A model generated the notes under the pieces. The model made no database searches. It had not been told where the DNA came from and saw only the letters and a list, made by a program, of their open reading frames with translations. Shown here piece after piece: positions 25,330 through 33,612 of a stretch of DNA of 64,000 nucleotides (position 1 is its first letter; each line of letters begins with the position of its first letter). The stretch is taken from NCBI GenBank assembly GCA_002362155.1, contig DETN01000131.1, positions 3,920-67,919 of the forward strand, given 5' to 3'. Made by a program: the position numbers and the translations under genes. Origin of the DNA: Lachnospiraceae bacterium UBA3287. GTDB lineage: Bacteria > Bacillota > Clostridia > Lachnospirales > Lachnospiraceae.

Positions 25330-26163
25330 TTATTCCACGACAGTCACGGAAGTGATGTGAGGGTTGGGGCCTTCATACCAGTAGAGGAAGCCTTCCATAT
25401 CGATCTTCTGACCGATCTCCAGAGCCTTGACAGCTTCATAAACGTCGGTGCCGGCGCCTGTCAGATAGGACTCTACGGTGAAGGAATAGGTGTTGGTTCC
25501 ATCTGTTACGTTGAAGTAAAGGTCGTCGCCGTCATTGCCGGAGCCGTCCCACTTGTAAAGGTAAGCGACTTCATTGCCGTCGGGATCGGTGGAGGGAGCT
25601 ACGGTCAGGCCCTTGAAGGCTGCGAAGTAGTTCATGTAAGTCTCCAGATCGTCAGTGCCCAGAGCTGCGGTCACATCGGTGGCCTCTGCGATATAGGGCT
25701 CGGCGTCAATGACTTCATAGGACTGCACGTCACTGATCTCCACTTCGCCGGAGAAGACTGCCTTGTAGCCGGAGACGCGGATCTTGGTTCCGGGAACCAG
25801 AGCTTCGTTGTCTTCCTCGGAGATGGGCATGTTGTAGATAAAGTAAGCGCCTTCTTCGTTCTGTGTGTACATGGTAACGGCGCCGTCCCACCAGCCCTGC
25901 TTGGCCTGTACATAGGTCTCGACGGTCACGGGATCGTCTACCTCTGCTGCCATGAAATCGGCATAGGACATGACCTCTGCTGCTGCAGTTTCTTCCGCAG
26001 GAGCCTCTTCTTCCGCAGGGGCTTCTTCGGCGGTTTCTTCAGCAGGTGCTTCTTCTTCCGTCTTTTCCTCGGCTGCGGGCTCAGCTGCGGGCTTGGATCC
26101 GCCGCAGGCTGTCAGGCCAAGGACCAGGGATGCTGTAAGCAGTACAACCAGTTTCTTTTTCAT
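25330..26163 (-). CDS. Lipoprotein with Ala/Glu-rich linker and OB-like domains, unknown
   Basis: A 277-residue lipoprotein: signal peptide with lipobox GLTACGGS, then an acidic linker of repeated EEAPAEE-type units (about 25-65), then two beta-rich segments. The first (VTVETYVQAKQGWWDG to VPGTKIRVSGYKA) and the second (LYFNVTDGTNTYSFTVESYL to GQKIDMEGFLYWYEG) read like OB-fold domains. It is extracellular and membrane anchored; ligand unknown. The MKKK start at 26163 with AAAGGA upstream was chosen over a longer in-frame start that lacks a signal sequence. A clear promoter and a perfect palindrome lie upstream. Confidence 0.78.
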   Translation of the reverse strand: MKKKLVVLLTASLVLGLTACGGSKPAAEPAAEEKTEEEAPAEETAEEAPAEEEAPAEETAAAEVMSYADFMAAEVDDPVTVETYVQAKQGWWDGAVTMYTQNEEGAYFIYNMPISEEDNEALVPGTKIRVSGYKAVFSGEVEISDVQSYEVIDAEPYIAEATDVTAALGTDDLETYMNYFAAFKGLTVAPSTDPDGNEVAYLYKWDGSGNDGDDLYFNVTDGTNTYSFTVESYLTGAGTDVYEAVKALEIGQKIDMEGFLYWYEGPNPHITSVTVVE

Positions 26164-26241
26164 ATCTTTTTCCTTTCCGGCCGCTTTCAGCGGCCTCTCC
26201 TTTGATCGCCGGCCGCTCCCCCTGGGGATCAGCCGTGTCAC

Positions 26242-26303
26242 ATGTAAACCCGATCTGTCAGGTTTACATCTTCAGTTATAAGGACTTTGGAGGAATCCGT
26301 CAA
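26242..26303 (-). promoter_or_regulatory. Promoter and palindromic operator-like element of the 25330-26163 lipoprotein
   Basis: Minus strand: TTGACG (26298-26303), 17 bases, TATAAC (26275-26280). From about +5, a perfect 9-bp inverted repeat ATGTAAACC (26261-26269) and GGTTTACAT (26242-26250) with a 10-base centre. No U-tract follows, so an operator for a dimeric repressor is more likely than a terminator. It lies about 80 bases before the ATG. Confidence 0.7.
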
Positions 26304-26323
26304 CCGCAATCCCCGTTAATCCC

Positions 26324-27943
26324 TTACTTTCCGCCGCCTTTTGCCCTGGTCTGCCGGTAGTCCCTGAGCACGTAGAGGCCGATCAGGATCCAGGCCAGGA
26401 CCAGGGTGCCGATCAGAGCCTTGGAGCCCGCGGGCAGGGGGCCCAGATCCTTTTTGCCGCCGGATCCTTCGCTGGTCACGATCTGGTCCAGACGGTACAG
26501 GGAGGTGACAGAGGAGAAAAGCTCCTTCATGTACTTGTCGTCCACCTTCTCCTTGCGGCGTTCGGACTTGGTCACATTTTCGATCAGCTGGCCCGCCGCG
26601 TCTCTGAGGGAGGCGGAGCCGTTGAAGACGGGAGTGGTAAAGGTATTGGCGATGTTGTCGATCAGAAGCTGTGTGGCATCGATCTTGACCTGGTAGTGGT
26701 CCGTATTGTCCTCGCCGCCCCGGTTAAGATAGTCCTGATATTCCTCCGCCTGCTGGGCCTTCAGGGTGACCGGTACATAGCCTTCGGTCTCCGCATAGGC
26801 GATCTGAACGTCGTTGGTCAGCAGGTACTGGGTGAAGAGCCAGGAGGCCAGGACTTCCTGATGGTCTTCCTTGTTGAAGATACATACGGAAGGGCCCTGG
26901 GAGATCATCTTCGGATGTTCGGGATCGAACTGGGGCACGGTCATGACCTGCGTCTCGAATTTCACCAGCTTGTCCGCCGCGATGTCCACCAGAGGAGCCT
27001 CGCTCCCCATCCAGGTGGATCCGGCGGTGGAGTCCACCGCAAAGATACACTGGCCGGCGTTGAGGAAGTTGGCCGGATAGCCGCCGATCTTGAAGGTGGA
27101 GAAGGCTTTTGTTCTGGCATGCTCGCCGATGGTATAAAGAAGATCCTTTGTGTCGTCGTTGAAGATCTGGATCTCTCCCCCGTCCGTGGAATAGGGAGCG
27201 TCCTTCTGGGCCAGCATCTGGATCATCATGTTGTCGGTGGACTTATAGATGAAGGGGATCAGGACGTTCTGTCCGTTGACCTTGAAGCTGCCGGACTTAT
27301 CCTTTTCCATGGCCGCCTCGGACACCTCCCAGACAAAGTCCCAGGTCAGGGTCTCGGGCAGTTCAAAGCCCAGTTTCTCCACGTAGGTCTTATTGACATA
27401 GCAGGCTTCGGTGGACCGCATGTAGGGCAGGGCGTAGTAGACCCCGCCGATGGTGCACTCGTCCAGGAATTCCGGCACCACCTCGTCCTTGGAAGGCCCG
27501 TCAAAGAGGACCCCGGCCCCGCCCAGACCGTATTTTTCATCGGTCAGCAGGTTGTCCAGAGGGACCACCACGTTCTCGCCGGTCAGGTAGGTGGCGATGT
27601 GGTCCGGATAGGAAATACAGACATTGGGGGTGGTGTTGGTGGAAATATTGGTGATGACGTCGTTGTAAATGGTGCCGTAGTCCGTATAGGTACGGATATT
27701 CACATGGATGTTGGGGTAGTAGGACTCAAAGTCCTTTATGGCCTTTTCATAGATCTTGACCTGGGTCTTGTTGGTATCGTTCTTGGCCCAGAAGGTAATG
27801 TTGTAGTCCCTGGAGGTGTCGAACTCTTCGGGCAGCTCAAAGGACACACGCCTGGCAGATCCGTGGCAGCCTGTCAGCAGAATGCCGCATACAAGAACCA
27901 GCGCCAGCATAAGGGGCAGAAATCTTCTTCCGGTCTTTTTCAT
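26324..27943 (-). CDS. Extracellular solute-binding lipoprotein with extra C-terminal membrane helix
   Basis: A 539-residue family-1 type (sugar) substrate-binding protein. The signal peptide ends in lipobox LLTGCHGS. Binding-protein features include ITFWAKNDTNKTQ, YPNIHVNIRTYTDYGT and YYALPYMRSTEACYVNK. Unusually, the C-terminus adds an SGGKKDLGPLPAG linker, a hydrophobic helix (ALIGTLVLAWILIGLYVL) and a basic tail, so it would be fixed at both ends. Its ATG overlaps the stop of the permease gene. The substrate is probably a sugar or sugar derivative, not defined by context. Confidence 0.92.
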   Translation of the reverse strand: MKKTGRRFLPLMLALVLVCGILLTGCHGSARRVSFELPEEFDTSRDYNITFWAKNDTNKTQVKIYEKAIKDFESYYPNIHVNIRTYTDYGTIYNDVITNISTNTTPNVCISYPDHIATYLTGENVVVPLDNLLTDEKYGLGGAGVLFDGPSKDEVVPEFLDECTIGGVYYALPYMRSTEACYVNKTYVEKLGFELPETLTWDFVWEVSEAAMEKDKSGSFKVNGQNVLIPFIYKSTDNMMIQMLAQKDAPYSTDGGEIQIFNDDTKDLLYTIGEHARTKAFSTFKIGGYPANFLNAGQCIFAVDSTAGSTWMGSEAPLVDIAADKLVKFETQVMTVPQFDPEHPKMISQGPSVCIFNKEDHQEVLASWLFTQYLLTNDVQIAYAETEGYVPVTLKAQQAEEYQDYLNRGGEDNTDHYQVKIDATQLLIDNIANTFTTPVFNGSASLRDAAGQLIENVTKSERRKEKVDDKYMKELFSSVTSLYRLDQIVTSEGSGGKKDLGPLPAGSKALIGTLVLAWILIGLYVLRDYRQTRAKGGGK

Positions 27944-28809
27944 CCCTTGATACCTCCTCTCGAAACGCCTGCCATGATCTTTTTGCGGAAGATCAGGAAG
28001 AGAACGATCAGCGGCACGGAAATGGCCACCACGGCCGCCATCATGGCCGGCACGTTTTCACGGCCGAAGCCGTTCTGACGGATCTCCTGGATGCCGTTGG
28101 AGACCAGGTAGTAGGCCTCGTCGTCGGTGATCAGTCTGGGCCACACATAGGAATTCCAGCACTCGATGACCTTGAGGATGATGATGGTGATCAGGGTGGG
28201 ACGGCAGATGGGCAGCATGACCTTGAACAGATATTTGAGGTCGCTGGTCCCGTCCACCTTGGCCGCATAGTAGAGCTCGTCCGGCACCTGGAGGAAATTC
28301 TCCCGCAGGAGGTAGATATAGAAGACCGAGGTAATGGAGGGCAGGATCAGACCGGTGAAGGTATTGCGCAGCCCTGCGTTGGTAATGGTCTGGAAGTTGG
28401 TGATGATAACCAGCTCGTTGGGGATCATCATCAGGGACAGGAAGAGGGTGAAAAGCAGGTCCTTGCCTCTGAATTCCAGTCTTGCGAAGGCATAGGCCGC
28501 CAGGGTGATGACGATGATCATGGCCCCGGTGGTAATGAGGGTGAAGATCAGGGTATTGAGGAAATACCGGCTCAGGTTGACGGTGGTAAAGGCGTCCACG
28601 TAGTTCTGGAAGGTGGGACTTGCGCTGTAGAGCTTGGGCACCCACTCCGAGGAATACTCGCTGTAGCTCTTGATGGAGGTCAGGATCATCCAGTAGAAGG
28701 GGAAGAGAACCATAAGGGCCCAGAAGCCCAGGAGGACGTAGACCGCGATATTCAGCGCTCTGGTGCGGGCAGAGGCATTCTTTTTGATCTGATCGTAGGA
28801 ATTATCCAT
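27940..28809 (-). CDS. Carbohydrate ABC transporter permease (MalG/AraQ type)
   Basis: A 289-residue inner-membrane permease with six hydrophobic helices. The EAA coupling loop reads ELYYAAKVDGTSDLKYLFKVMLP. The C-terminal FLIFRKKIMAGVSRGGIKG is the family's usual ending. The start at 28809 has GGGAGG seven bases upstream; an earlier in-frame ATG would overlap the previous gene and has no ribosome site. It pairs with the MalF-type permease encoded just upstream and is coupled by ATGA overlap to the binding protein. Confidence 0.93.
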   Translation of the reverse strand: MDNSYDQIKKNASARTRALNIAVYVLLGFWALMVLFPFYWMILTSIKSYSEYSSEWVPKLYSASPTFQNYVDAFTTVNLSRYFLNTLIFTLITTGAMIIVITLAAYAFARLEFRGKDLLFTLFLSLMMIPNELVIITNFQTITNAGLRNTFTGLILPSITSVFYIYLLRENFLQVPDELYYAAKVDGTSDLKYLFKVMLPICRPTLITIIILKVIECWNSYVWPRLITDDEAYYLVSNGIQEIRQNGFGRENVPAMMAAVVAISVPLIVLFLIFRKKIMAGVSRGGIKG

Positions 28810-28825
28810 CTGTATGCCTCCCTTC

Positions 28826-29716
28826 TTAATAGTGGACATGCTTCCTGGAGACCAGGAGGTTGATGCATGTGATGGTCAGGACGATGGCAAAGAGGACGAT
28901 GGCCGCCGAGGACGCGTAGGAGGGATATCCGCCCGAATCCCCGTAGAGCATGTCGTAGATGTAGCCGACGATGGTGTTCATTTCGGCCGCGTTCAGGTCG
29001 GTGCCGAAGAGGGCGACCGCATCCGAGTAGGCCTTGAAGGCCCCGATAAAGCCCGTGATGACCAGGTAAAAGATGGTCGGGGAGATCATGGGCAGGGTGA
29101 TCTTGAAGAAGATCCTGGATCTGGAGGTCCCGTCCACTCTGGCGGCGTTGTAATAGTCCTGGTTGACCGATGCCAGGGCGCCGGTCAGGAGCAGGATCTT
29201 GAAGGGCATGACGATCCAGATGGTATAGAGGCACAGGACGAACATCTTGGCCCAGTAGGGACCGTCGATCCAGTCCACGGCGGATCCGCCGAAGAAGCCT
29301 ATGATGTTGTTGATGAAGCCGTCCGAATAGGGGGTCTTCTGGAAAAGGATCATGAAGACCAGACCGACTGCCAGGGTGTTTGTCACGTAGGGCAGGAAAA
29401 AGATGGTCTGGAAAGCGTCCTTTAAGACCTTGATGGAACTGAGGGCGGCCGAGATCAGAAGCGCGATGCCGGTGGAAAGGGGCACCGTGATAATGACCAG
29501 AAGGAAGGTATTCTTCAGGGCCTGCAGGAAATAGGGATCGTGCAGGACATAGGAATAGTTGTAGGCGCCTACGCCGAAAGAGGTCTGGGACGCCGAATTG
29601 TATCCTTCCTCAAAGGAATAGATAAAAACGTCGATCAGGGGATATACCATGAACACGCCCAGGAAAAGGATGGCGGGCAGCAGGTATAACCAGGCCTTAT
29701 TGCTTTTATAATCCAT
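28826..29716 (-). CDS. Carbohydrate ABC transporter permease (MalF/UgpA type)
   Basis: A 296-residue permease with six membrane helices. It begins NKAWLYLLPAILFLGVFMVYPLIDVFIYSF, the standard start for this family, and has the EAA loop DYYNAARVDGTSRSRIFFKITLP. It forms the translocation pore with the MalG-type protein. An AAGGAGG site precedes the ATG, 11 bases after the ATPase gene. The long first periplasmic loop of E. coli MalF is absent, as in other Gram-positive homologues. Confidence 0.93.
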   Translation of the reverse strand: MDYKSNKAWLYLLPAILFLGVFMVYPLIDVFIYSFEEGYNSASQTSFGVGAYNYSYVLHDPYFLQALKNTFLLVIITVPLSTGIALLISAALSSIKVLKDAFQTIFFLPYVTNTLAVGLVFMILFQKTPYSDGFINNIIGFFGGSAVDWIDGPYWAKMFVLCLYTIWIVMPFKILLLTGALASVNQDYYNAARVDGTSRSRIFFKITLPMISPTIFYLVITGFIGAFKAYSDAVALFGTDLNAAEMNTIVGYIYDMLYGDSGGYPSYASSAAIVLFAIVLTITCINLLVSRKHVHY

Positions 29717-29727
29717 CTTTTTCCTCC

Positions 29728-30831
29728 TTACCTGTTTCTGGTGACCCGGATCCGCTCTTCCGTTTCCTTACTGAACAGATGGACCTTCTCCGGCTTTAAG
29801 GCAAAGCGGATGATGCCGCCTTCGGGCTCCACCTTATTGGAGGAGTCGATGATGGAGCGGATGGTGGGATTTTCGGAGGCGTCGGAATAGGAAACGATGG
29901 AGATATCGCGGCCCATGACCTCCACAGCACCGAACCTTACCTGGAAAGATCCCTGGTCATGGAGAATAAAGCCCTCGGGACGGATGCCCACGTAGACCTC
30001 CTGGTCGGATACGCCGGGAACGTCCAGGACCTGGCTGCCGTCGATATAGAGCTTTTCTCCCTTTACGGTCCCCGTGAATACGTTGATGGGGGGAGTGCCC
30101 AGGAACTTGGCCACGAAAAGATTGACCGGATCGTCATAGACCTCCTGGGGCTTTCCGATCTGCTGGATCACGCCCAGCTTCATGACGATGATCATGTCGG
30201 AGATGGACATGGCCTCTTCCTGGTCATGGGTAACAAAGATGGTGGTGACTTTGGTCTCGGTCTGGATCCTGCGGATCTCTTCTCTGGTCTGGAGGCGGAG
30301 TCTGGCGTCCAGGTTGGACAGGGGCTCGTCCAGAAGAAGGACTCTGGGGGTCTTGACCAGGGCTCTGGCAATGGCCACGCGCTGCTGCTGGCCGCCGGAG
30401 AGCTCGGAGGGACGGCGGTCCATGAAAGGCTCGATCTGGACCAGCTTTGCCGCTTCCATGGCCTTGGCTTCCATGGCCTGCTTTGTCATCTTCTGGTCCC
30501 CCTTGAGGTTCTCCAGAGGGAATACGATGTTCTGGCGGACTGTCAGATGCGGATAGAGAGCATAGTTCTGGAAGACCATGCCCACGCCCCTGTTCTCCGG
30601 AGGCAGATCCGTGACATCCTCGTCTCCGAAGAAGATCTTTCCTTCCGAAGGCCTCTGCAGACCGCAGATCAGACTCAGGCATGTGGACTTGCCGCAGCCG
30701 GAGGGGCCCAGCAGACCGATCAGCTTGCCGTCGGGAATTTCAAAATTGAAATTGTTGACGGCAATGACGTCATCGCCCTTGCGGTTGCGGTTGGGAAACC
30801 GTTTTGTCAGATTCTCTAATACGACTTTCAT
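29728..30831 (-). CDS. Sugar ABC transporter ATP-binding protein (UgpC/MsmX type)
   Basis: A 367-residue ATPase with Walker A GPSGCGKST (about 44), Q-loop VFQNYALYPHLTV, signature LSGGQQQRVAIARAL, Walker B VLLLDEPLSNLD and switch His in VTHDQEEAM. A C-terminal OB/TOBE region follows (VYVGIRPEGFILHDQ). Firmicutes often use one such ATPase for several sugar importers; here it has its own permeases, being the first gene of a four-gene operon. It has its own TATAAT promoter (30911-30916) downstream of the previous operon's terminator. Confidence 0.94.
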   Translation of the reverse strand: MKVVLENLTKRFPNRNRKGDDVIAVNNFNFEIPDGKLIGLLGPSGCGKSTCLSLICGLQRPSEGKIFFGDEDVTDLPPENRGVGMVFQNYALYPHLTVRQNIVFPLENLKGDQKMTKQAMEAKAMEAAKLVQIEPFMDRRPSELSGGQQQRVAIARALVKTPRVLLLDEPLSNLDARLRLQTREEIRRIQTETKVTTIFVTHDQEEAMSISDMIIVMKLGVIQQIGKPQEVYDDPVNLFVAKFLGTPPINVFTGTVKGEKLYIDGSQVLDVPGVSDQEVYVGIRPEGFILHDQGSFQVRFGAVEVMGRDISIVSYSDASENPTIRSIIDSSNKVEPEGGIIRFALKPEKVHLFSKETEERIRVTRNR

Positions 30832-30910
30832 AAGCTTTTCCTTTCTCCCCGTAGATTTGGAAGCTGGTGGTTTTATGAAGCATCAGCAGAGCAACGCTTC
30901 ACACGGATAA

Positions 30911-30916
30911 ATTATA
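30911..30916 (-). promoter_or_regulatory. -10 box of the sugar ABC operon
   Basis: A perfect TATAAT on the minus strand in an AT-rich patch, about 80 bases before the ATPase start and after the terminator of the upstream operon. The -35 (around ATGTCA) is weak. Confidence 0.55.
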
Positions 30917-30937
30917 TCACGAACAGGGACGTCTGAC

Positions 30938-30984
30938 ATAAAAAAGAATGCCCGGTCCGCGGCACTTCCGGCCGGGATCGGGCA
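30938..30984 (-). terminator. Terminator of the Y-polymerase operon
   Basis: A stem TGCCCGGTCC (30949-30958) with GGATCGGGCA (30975-30984) and extra pairing inside. On the minus strand TTCTTTTTTATG follows. It ends the transcript 11 bases after the kinase-like gene's stop. Confidence 0.85.
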
Positions 30985-30995
30985 TATTTCGTCCA

Positions 30996-31559
30996 TTACT
31001 GTTTTATCGTCTTCTCAGAGTCAGGAAAGTACTTCTCCAGCAGCCTGTCTGCCACTCTCTCGGGAGGGTCGCCTTCCATATCAAAGATTTTTATGACAGG
31101 GATACTTTTATGTTCTGTTGTGTAGTGAATCAGATCCTCGAAAATATGCATCCTTTTACTGAGTATGTCCAGTCTCTCTGCTATGTCGTAATCTTCGAAG
31201 TCTTTCCCGTCTTCATCGGCCAGGCCGAACCTGGAATATATATTCTGAGGCAGGTCATACAGTTCCACGGAAAGTACGTCGGGTCCGTAGAGCTTTTCTT
31301 TAAAAAATTCCGGATCGGTCAGGGGCGTGACCGACAGGACCAGATTCTCATTCTTTCTCATGAGTTTTCTGATCATCACGCCCCGTTTCCTGTCCCTTTC
31401 CCCGGGAGACACGGTCTTTTCAAATTCCTCCATGCTGATCCCGTATTTTTTCCCGATCTGGTCATCCAGATCAAAGAAGGGGATCCCCAGCCTCCGGGCC
31501 AGAAGTTCTCCTATGACGCCCTTTCCCATGCACTCCGGGCCAAACAGCAGAATCTTCAT
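30996..31559 (-). CDS. P-loop kinase, shikimate kinase/AAA-18-like, coupled to yolD
   Basis: A 187-residue nucleotide-binding protein. MKILLFGPECMGKGVIGELLARRLG is a Walker A strand-loop-helix (GPECMGKG in place of GxxGxGKS/T), followed by FFDLDDQIGKKYG as in shikimate kinase (shikimate-binding Asp). The expected GGG shikimate motif is not seen, so the substrate is probably different. The start overlaps the yolD stop as ATGA, making it the third gene of a tightly coupled operon with a Y-family polymerase. Whether it acts on nucleotides during mutagenesis or is a passenger is unknown. Confidence 0.72.
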   Translation of the reverse strand: MKILLFGPECMGKGVIGELLARRLGIPFFDLDDQIGKKYGISMEEFEKTVSPGERDRKRGVMIRKLMRKNENLVLSVTPLTDPEFFKEKLYGPDVLSVELYDLPQNIYSRFGLADEDGKDFEDYDIAERLDILSKRMHIFEDLIHYTTEHKSIPVIKIFDMEGDPPERVADRLLEKYFPDSEKTIKQ

Positions 31560-32002
31560 ACATGACTCCTTTCTTTCCGGCTTAAAATCTCTCCCTCCAG
31601 AGAGAGGATATCCTCCAGGGGGATCTTTGTTCCATCCGCAAACATCAGACATTTTTCAACGGGATCGATCCGCCGGATCCTCCCCGCCATCTCTTCGTAG
31701 GATCCGCCTTCCTTCAAGGGATCCGCCAGAAAATATGTCACCTGAACCAAGGGCCTCTCCGGAAGATGCTCCTCAAGGATCTTCAGCTGCCTGTCCAGGT
31801 CTTCCCTCTCCTCTTCCGACAGTTCGATCCTTCTCTCTGTCAGCCGGGCCGTTTCCGCCACGGCCTCCTCATGCCCTGTCAGGGCCCGGAAGGGCATGAA
31901 CTGGGCAGCCCTCTTTTCCATGTCCATGGGAGGGTGCTTCTGCGATACATGATGAGGCAGATCAATGATGTCCTCATAAGGACTTTTTCCTTCTTCTGTC
32001 AT
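31556..32002 (-). CDS. YolD-like protein
   Basis: A 148-residue protein with the YolD-like family core: RAAQFMPFRALTGHEEAV near residue 31, a coiled Glu-rich helix (ERRIELSEEEREDLDRQL) and the end LVQVTYFLADPLKEGGSYEEMAG followed by IPLEDILSLEGEIL. YolD proteins occur next to UvrX/UmuC-type polymerases in Firmicutes and are proposed to act like UmuD. The gene is coupled on both sides by ATGA overlaps: its start to the polymerase stop and its stop to the kinase start. Confidence 0.88.
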   Translation of the reverse strand: MTEEGKSPYEDIIDLPHHVSQKHPPMDMEKRAAQFMPFRALTGHEEAVAETARLTERRIELSEEEREDLDRQLKILEEHLPERPLVQVTYFLADPLKEGGSYEEMAGRIRRIDPVEKCLMFADGTKIPLEDILSLEGEILSRKERSHV

Positions 32003-33558
32003 GCCTTATGGCCTCCGATCTGGCTGTTGCGCTCTCTTGCGGTGGCCCCTTCCTGCAGATCCGCTGCCCGAAGGACTGCATTCTTCCCGAACTTCTTCTG
32101 CAGGGCAAGGACCGCCTCCTGGGCCTTCTTTTCCTTCAGGAGCCTTTTCTCTTCCTTCTCCCGAAGGCTCTGGTCCGGAGCCTCATCTCCGCCCTCCCCC
32201 ATGCCGAAATCGGCAAAGAGGTCCATCTGTTCATAGACCGTTTCCCCGCTCCCGGCGGCGCTCTTTTCCACATGCACCGCCGTCAGGTAGATCCGCTTGG
32301 AAAGGAGGGAGGGATCCATGATCCTTTTAAAAAGCTTCATGACCGCCTCCGATATCTGATCGGAGGAAGAGGTAGGCCTTTTCAGGTTTACGGTCCCGCG
32401 GGCGGGCTTTGGAACCCGTATGCCGTAGAAGCTGTCCGAGATCTCCCCCTGATACGTCCCTCCCATTTCCGGAAGATTGGCCCTGTCAAAGCCTATGTAG
32501 AGAACGATCCTGTCCGTCACAAGGCCCTTTTCCATCAGGTGGAGGGAGAGATTTCTTGCCATCTCCCGGACCACAATGCCTGTCCTCCGATAATCCGAAG
32601 GGCAGTCCAGGACCTGGCCCTCTCCCACCGAGGAGGACTCGGGCACAAAGGCTTTGATCTCCTTCATGGTGCATGGCTCCCAGCCCCAGGCATGGTCTAT
32701 GAGAAGCTCTGCGTTTACTCCGAAAAGCTTATAGAGCAGGTCTTCGTTGTAATAATCCGTTTCCCTTCCCAGAGAGCACCTGGCAATGTCCCCCATGGTA
32801 TAAAGGCCGCAGCCCTCCAGTTTTCTCTGGGTCCCTTTTCCCACCCGCCAGAAATCCGTCAGGGGCATATGGGTCCACAGAAGGCGGCGGTAGGTCATCT
32901 CGTCCAGAGAAGCGATGCGGACCCCGTCCTCATCAGCGGGGATGTGCTTTGCCACGATGTCCATGGCCACCTTGGCCAGATAGAGATTGGTCCCGATCCC
33001 GGCCGTGGCAGTAATGCCGGTAGAAGCATAGACGTCCCCTATGATCCGTCTGGCCAGTTCATGGGGGGTGGTCTCCAGGGCCGGCAGATAGTCCGTCACA
33101 TCCATGAAGATCTCGTCGATGGAATAGACATGGATGTCCTCGGGGGCGGCATATTTGAGATAGATCTGATAGATCCTGGTGGAATAGTCCATGTAGAGGG
33201 CCATGCGGGGCACGGCCGTCAGATAGGACAGTTCCAGAGAAGGATCCGCGGAGAGCTTTTCCTGATCGCAGGAGTCTCCCTGAAAGGCTCCTCCCGCCGC
33301 TCGGCGTCTTCCCTCGTTGATCTTTTTCACCTTCTGCACCACCTCAAAGAGGCGGCAGCGGCCGGGAAGGCCATAGGCTTTCAGGGAGGGAGAGACCGCC
33401 AGGCAGATGGTCTTTTCGGTCCGGGAAGGATCCGCCACCACCAGATGAGTGGTCAGGGGGTCCAGTCCCCTCTCCCTGCATTCCACGGAGGCATAGAAGG
33501 ACTTGAGGTCAATGGCGATATAGGTCCTGTCTGCTTTCTGCACAGACTTCTGATCCAT
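31999..33558 (-). CDS. Y-family DNA polymerase (UmuC/UvrX-like)
   Basis: A 519-residue translesion polymerase. Catalytic acids appear in YIAIDLKSFYASVECRE (first Asp, near residue 17) and IHVYSIDEIFMDVTDYL (SIDE motif). The fingers/palm (AVSPSLKAYGLPGR) and little-finger regions follow. The C-terminal GKNAVLRAADLQEGATARERNSQIGGHKA is a hallmark of the YolD-linked UvrX group. It should copy damaged DNA with low fidelity, probably under SOS control, but I saw no LexA box in the 54 bases upstream. The start at 33558 has GGAGG five bases before it. Confidence 0.94.
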   Translation of the reverse strand: MDQKSVQKADRTYIAIDLKSFYASVECRERGLDPLTTHLVVADPSRTEKTICLAVSPSLKAYGLPGRCRLFEVVQKVKKINEGRRRAAGGAFQGDSCDQEKLSADPSLELSYLTAVPRMALYMDYSTRIYQIYLKYAAPEDIHVYSIDEIFMDVTDYLPALETTPHELARRIIGDVYASTGITATAGIGTNLYLAKVAMDIVAKHIPADEDGVRIASLDEMTYRRLLWTHMPLTDFWRVGKGTQRKLEGCGLYTMGDIARCSLGRETDYYNEDLLYKLFGVNAELLIDHAWGWEPCTMKEIKAFVPESSSVGEGQVLDCPSDYRRTGIVVREMARNLSLHLMEKGLVTDRIVLYIGFDRANLPEMGGTYQGEISDSFYGIRVPKPARGTVNLKRPTSSSDQISEAVMKLFKRIMDPSLLSKRIYLTAVHVEKSAAGSGETVYEQMDLFADFGMGEGGDEAPDQSLREKEEKRLLKEKKAQEAVLALQKKFGKNAVLRAADLQEGATARERNSQIGGHKA

Positions 33559-33612
33559 GATGTCCTCCTTCCTCATAAGATCCTTCTCCCTGCCGGAGAG
33601 GGGCAGTTAAAT

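Noticed and set aside
33559..33612. LexA/SOS box before the Y-family polymerase
   Set aside because: No GAAC-N4-GTTC or similar palindrome was found in the short gap.
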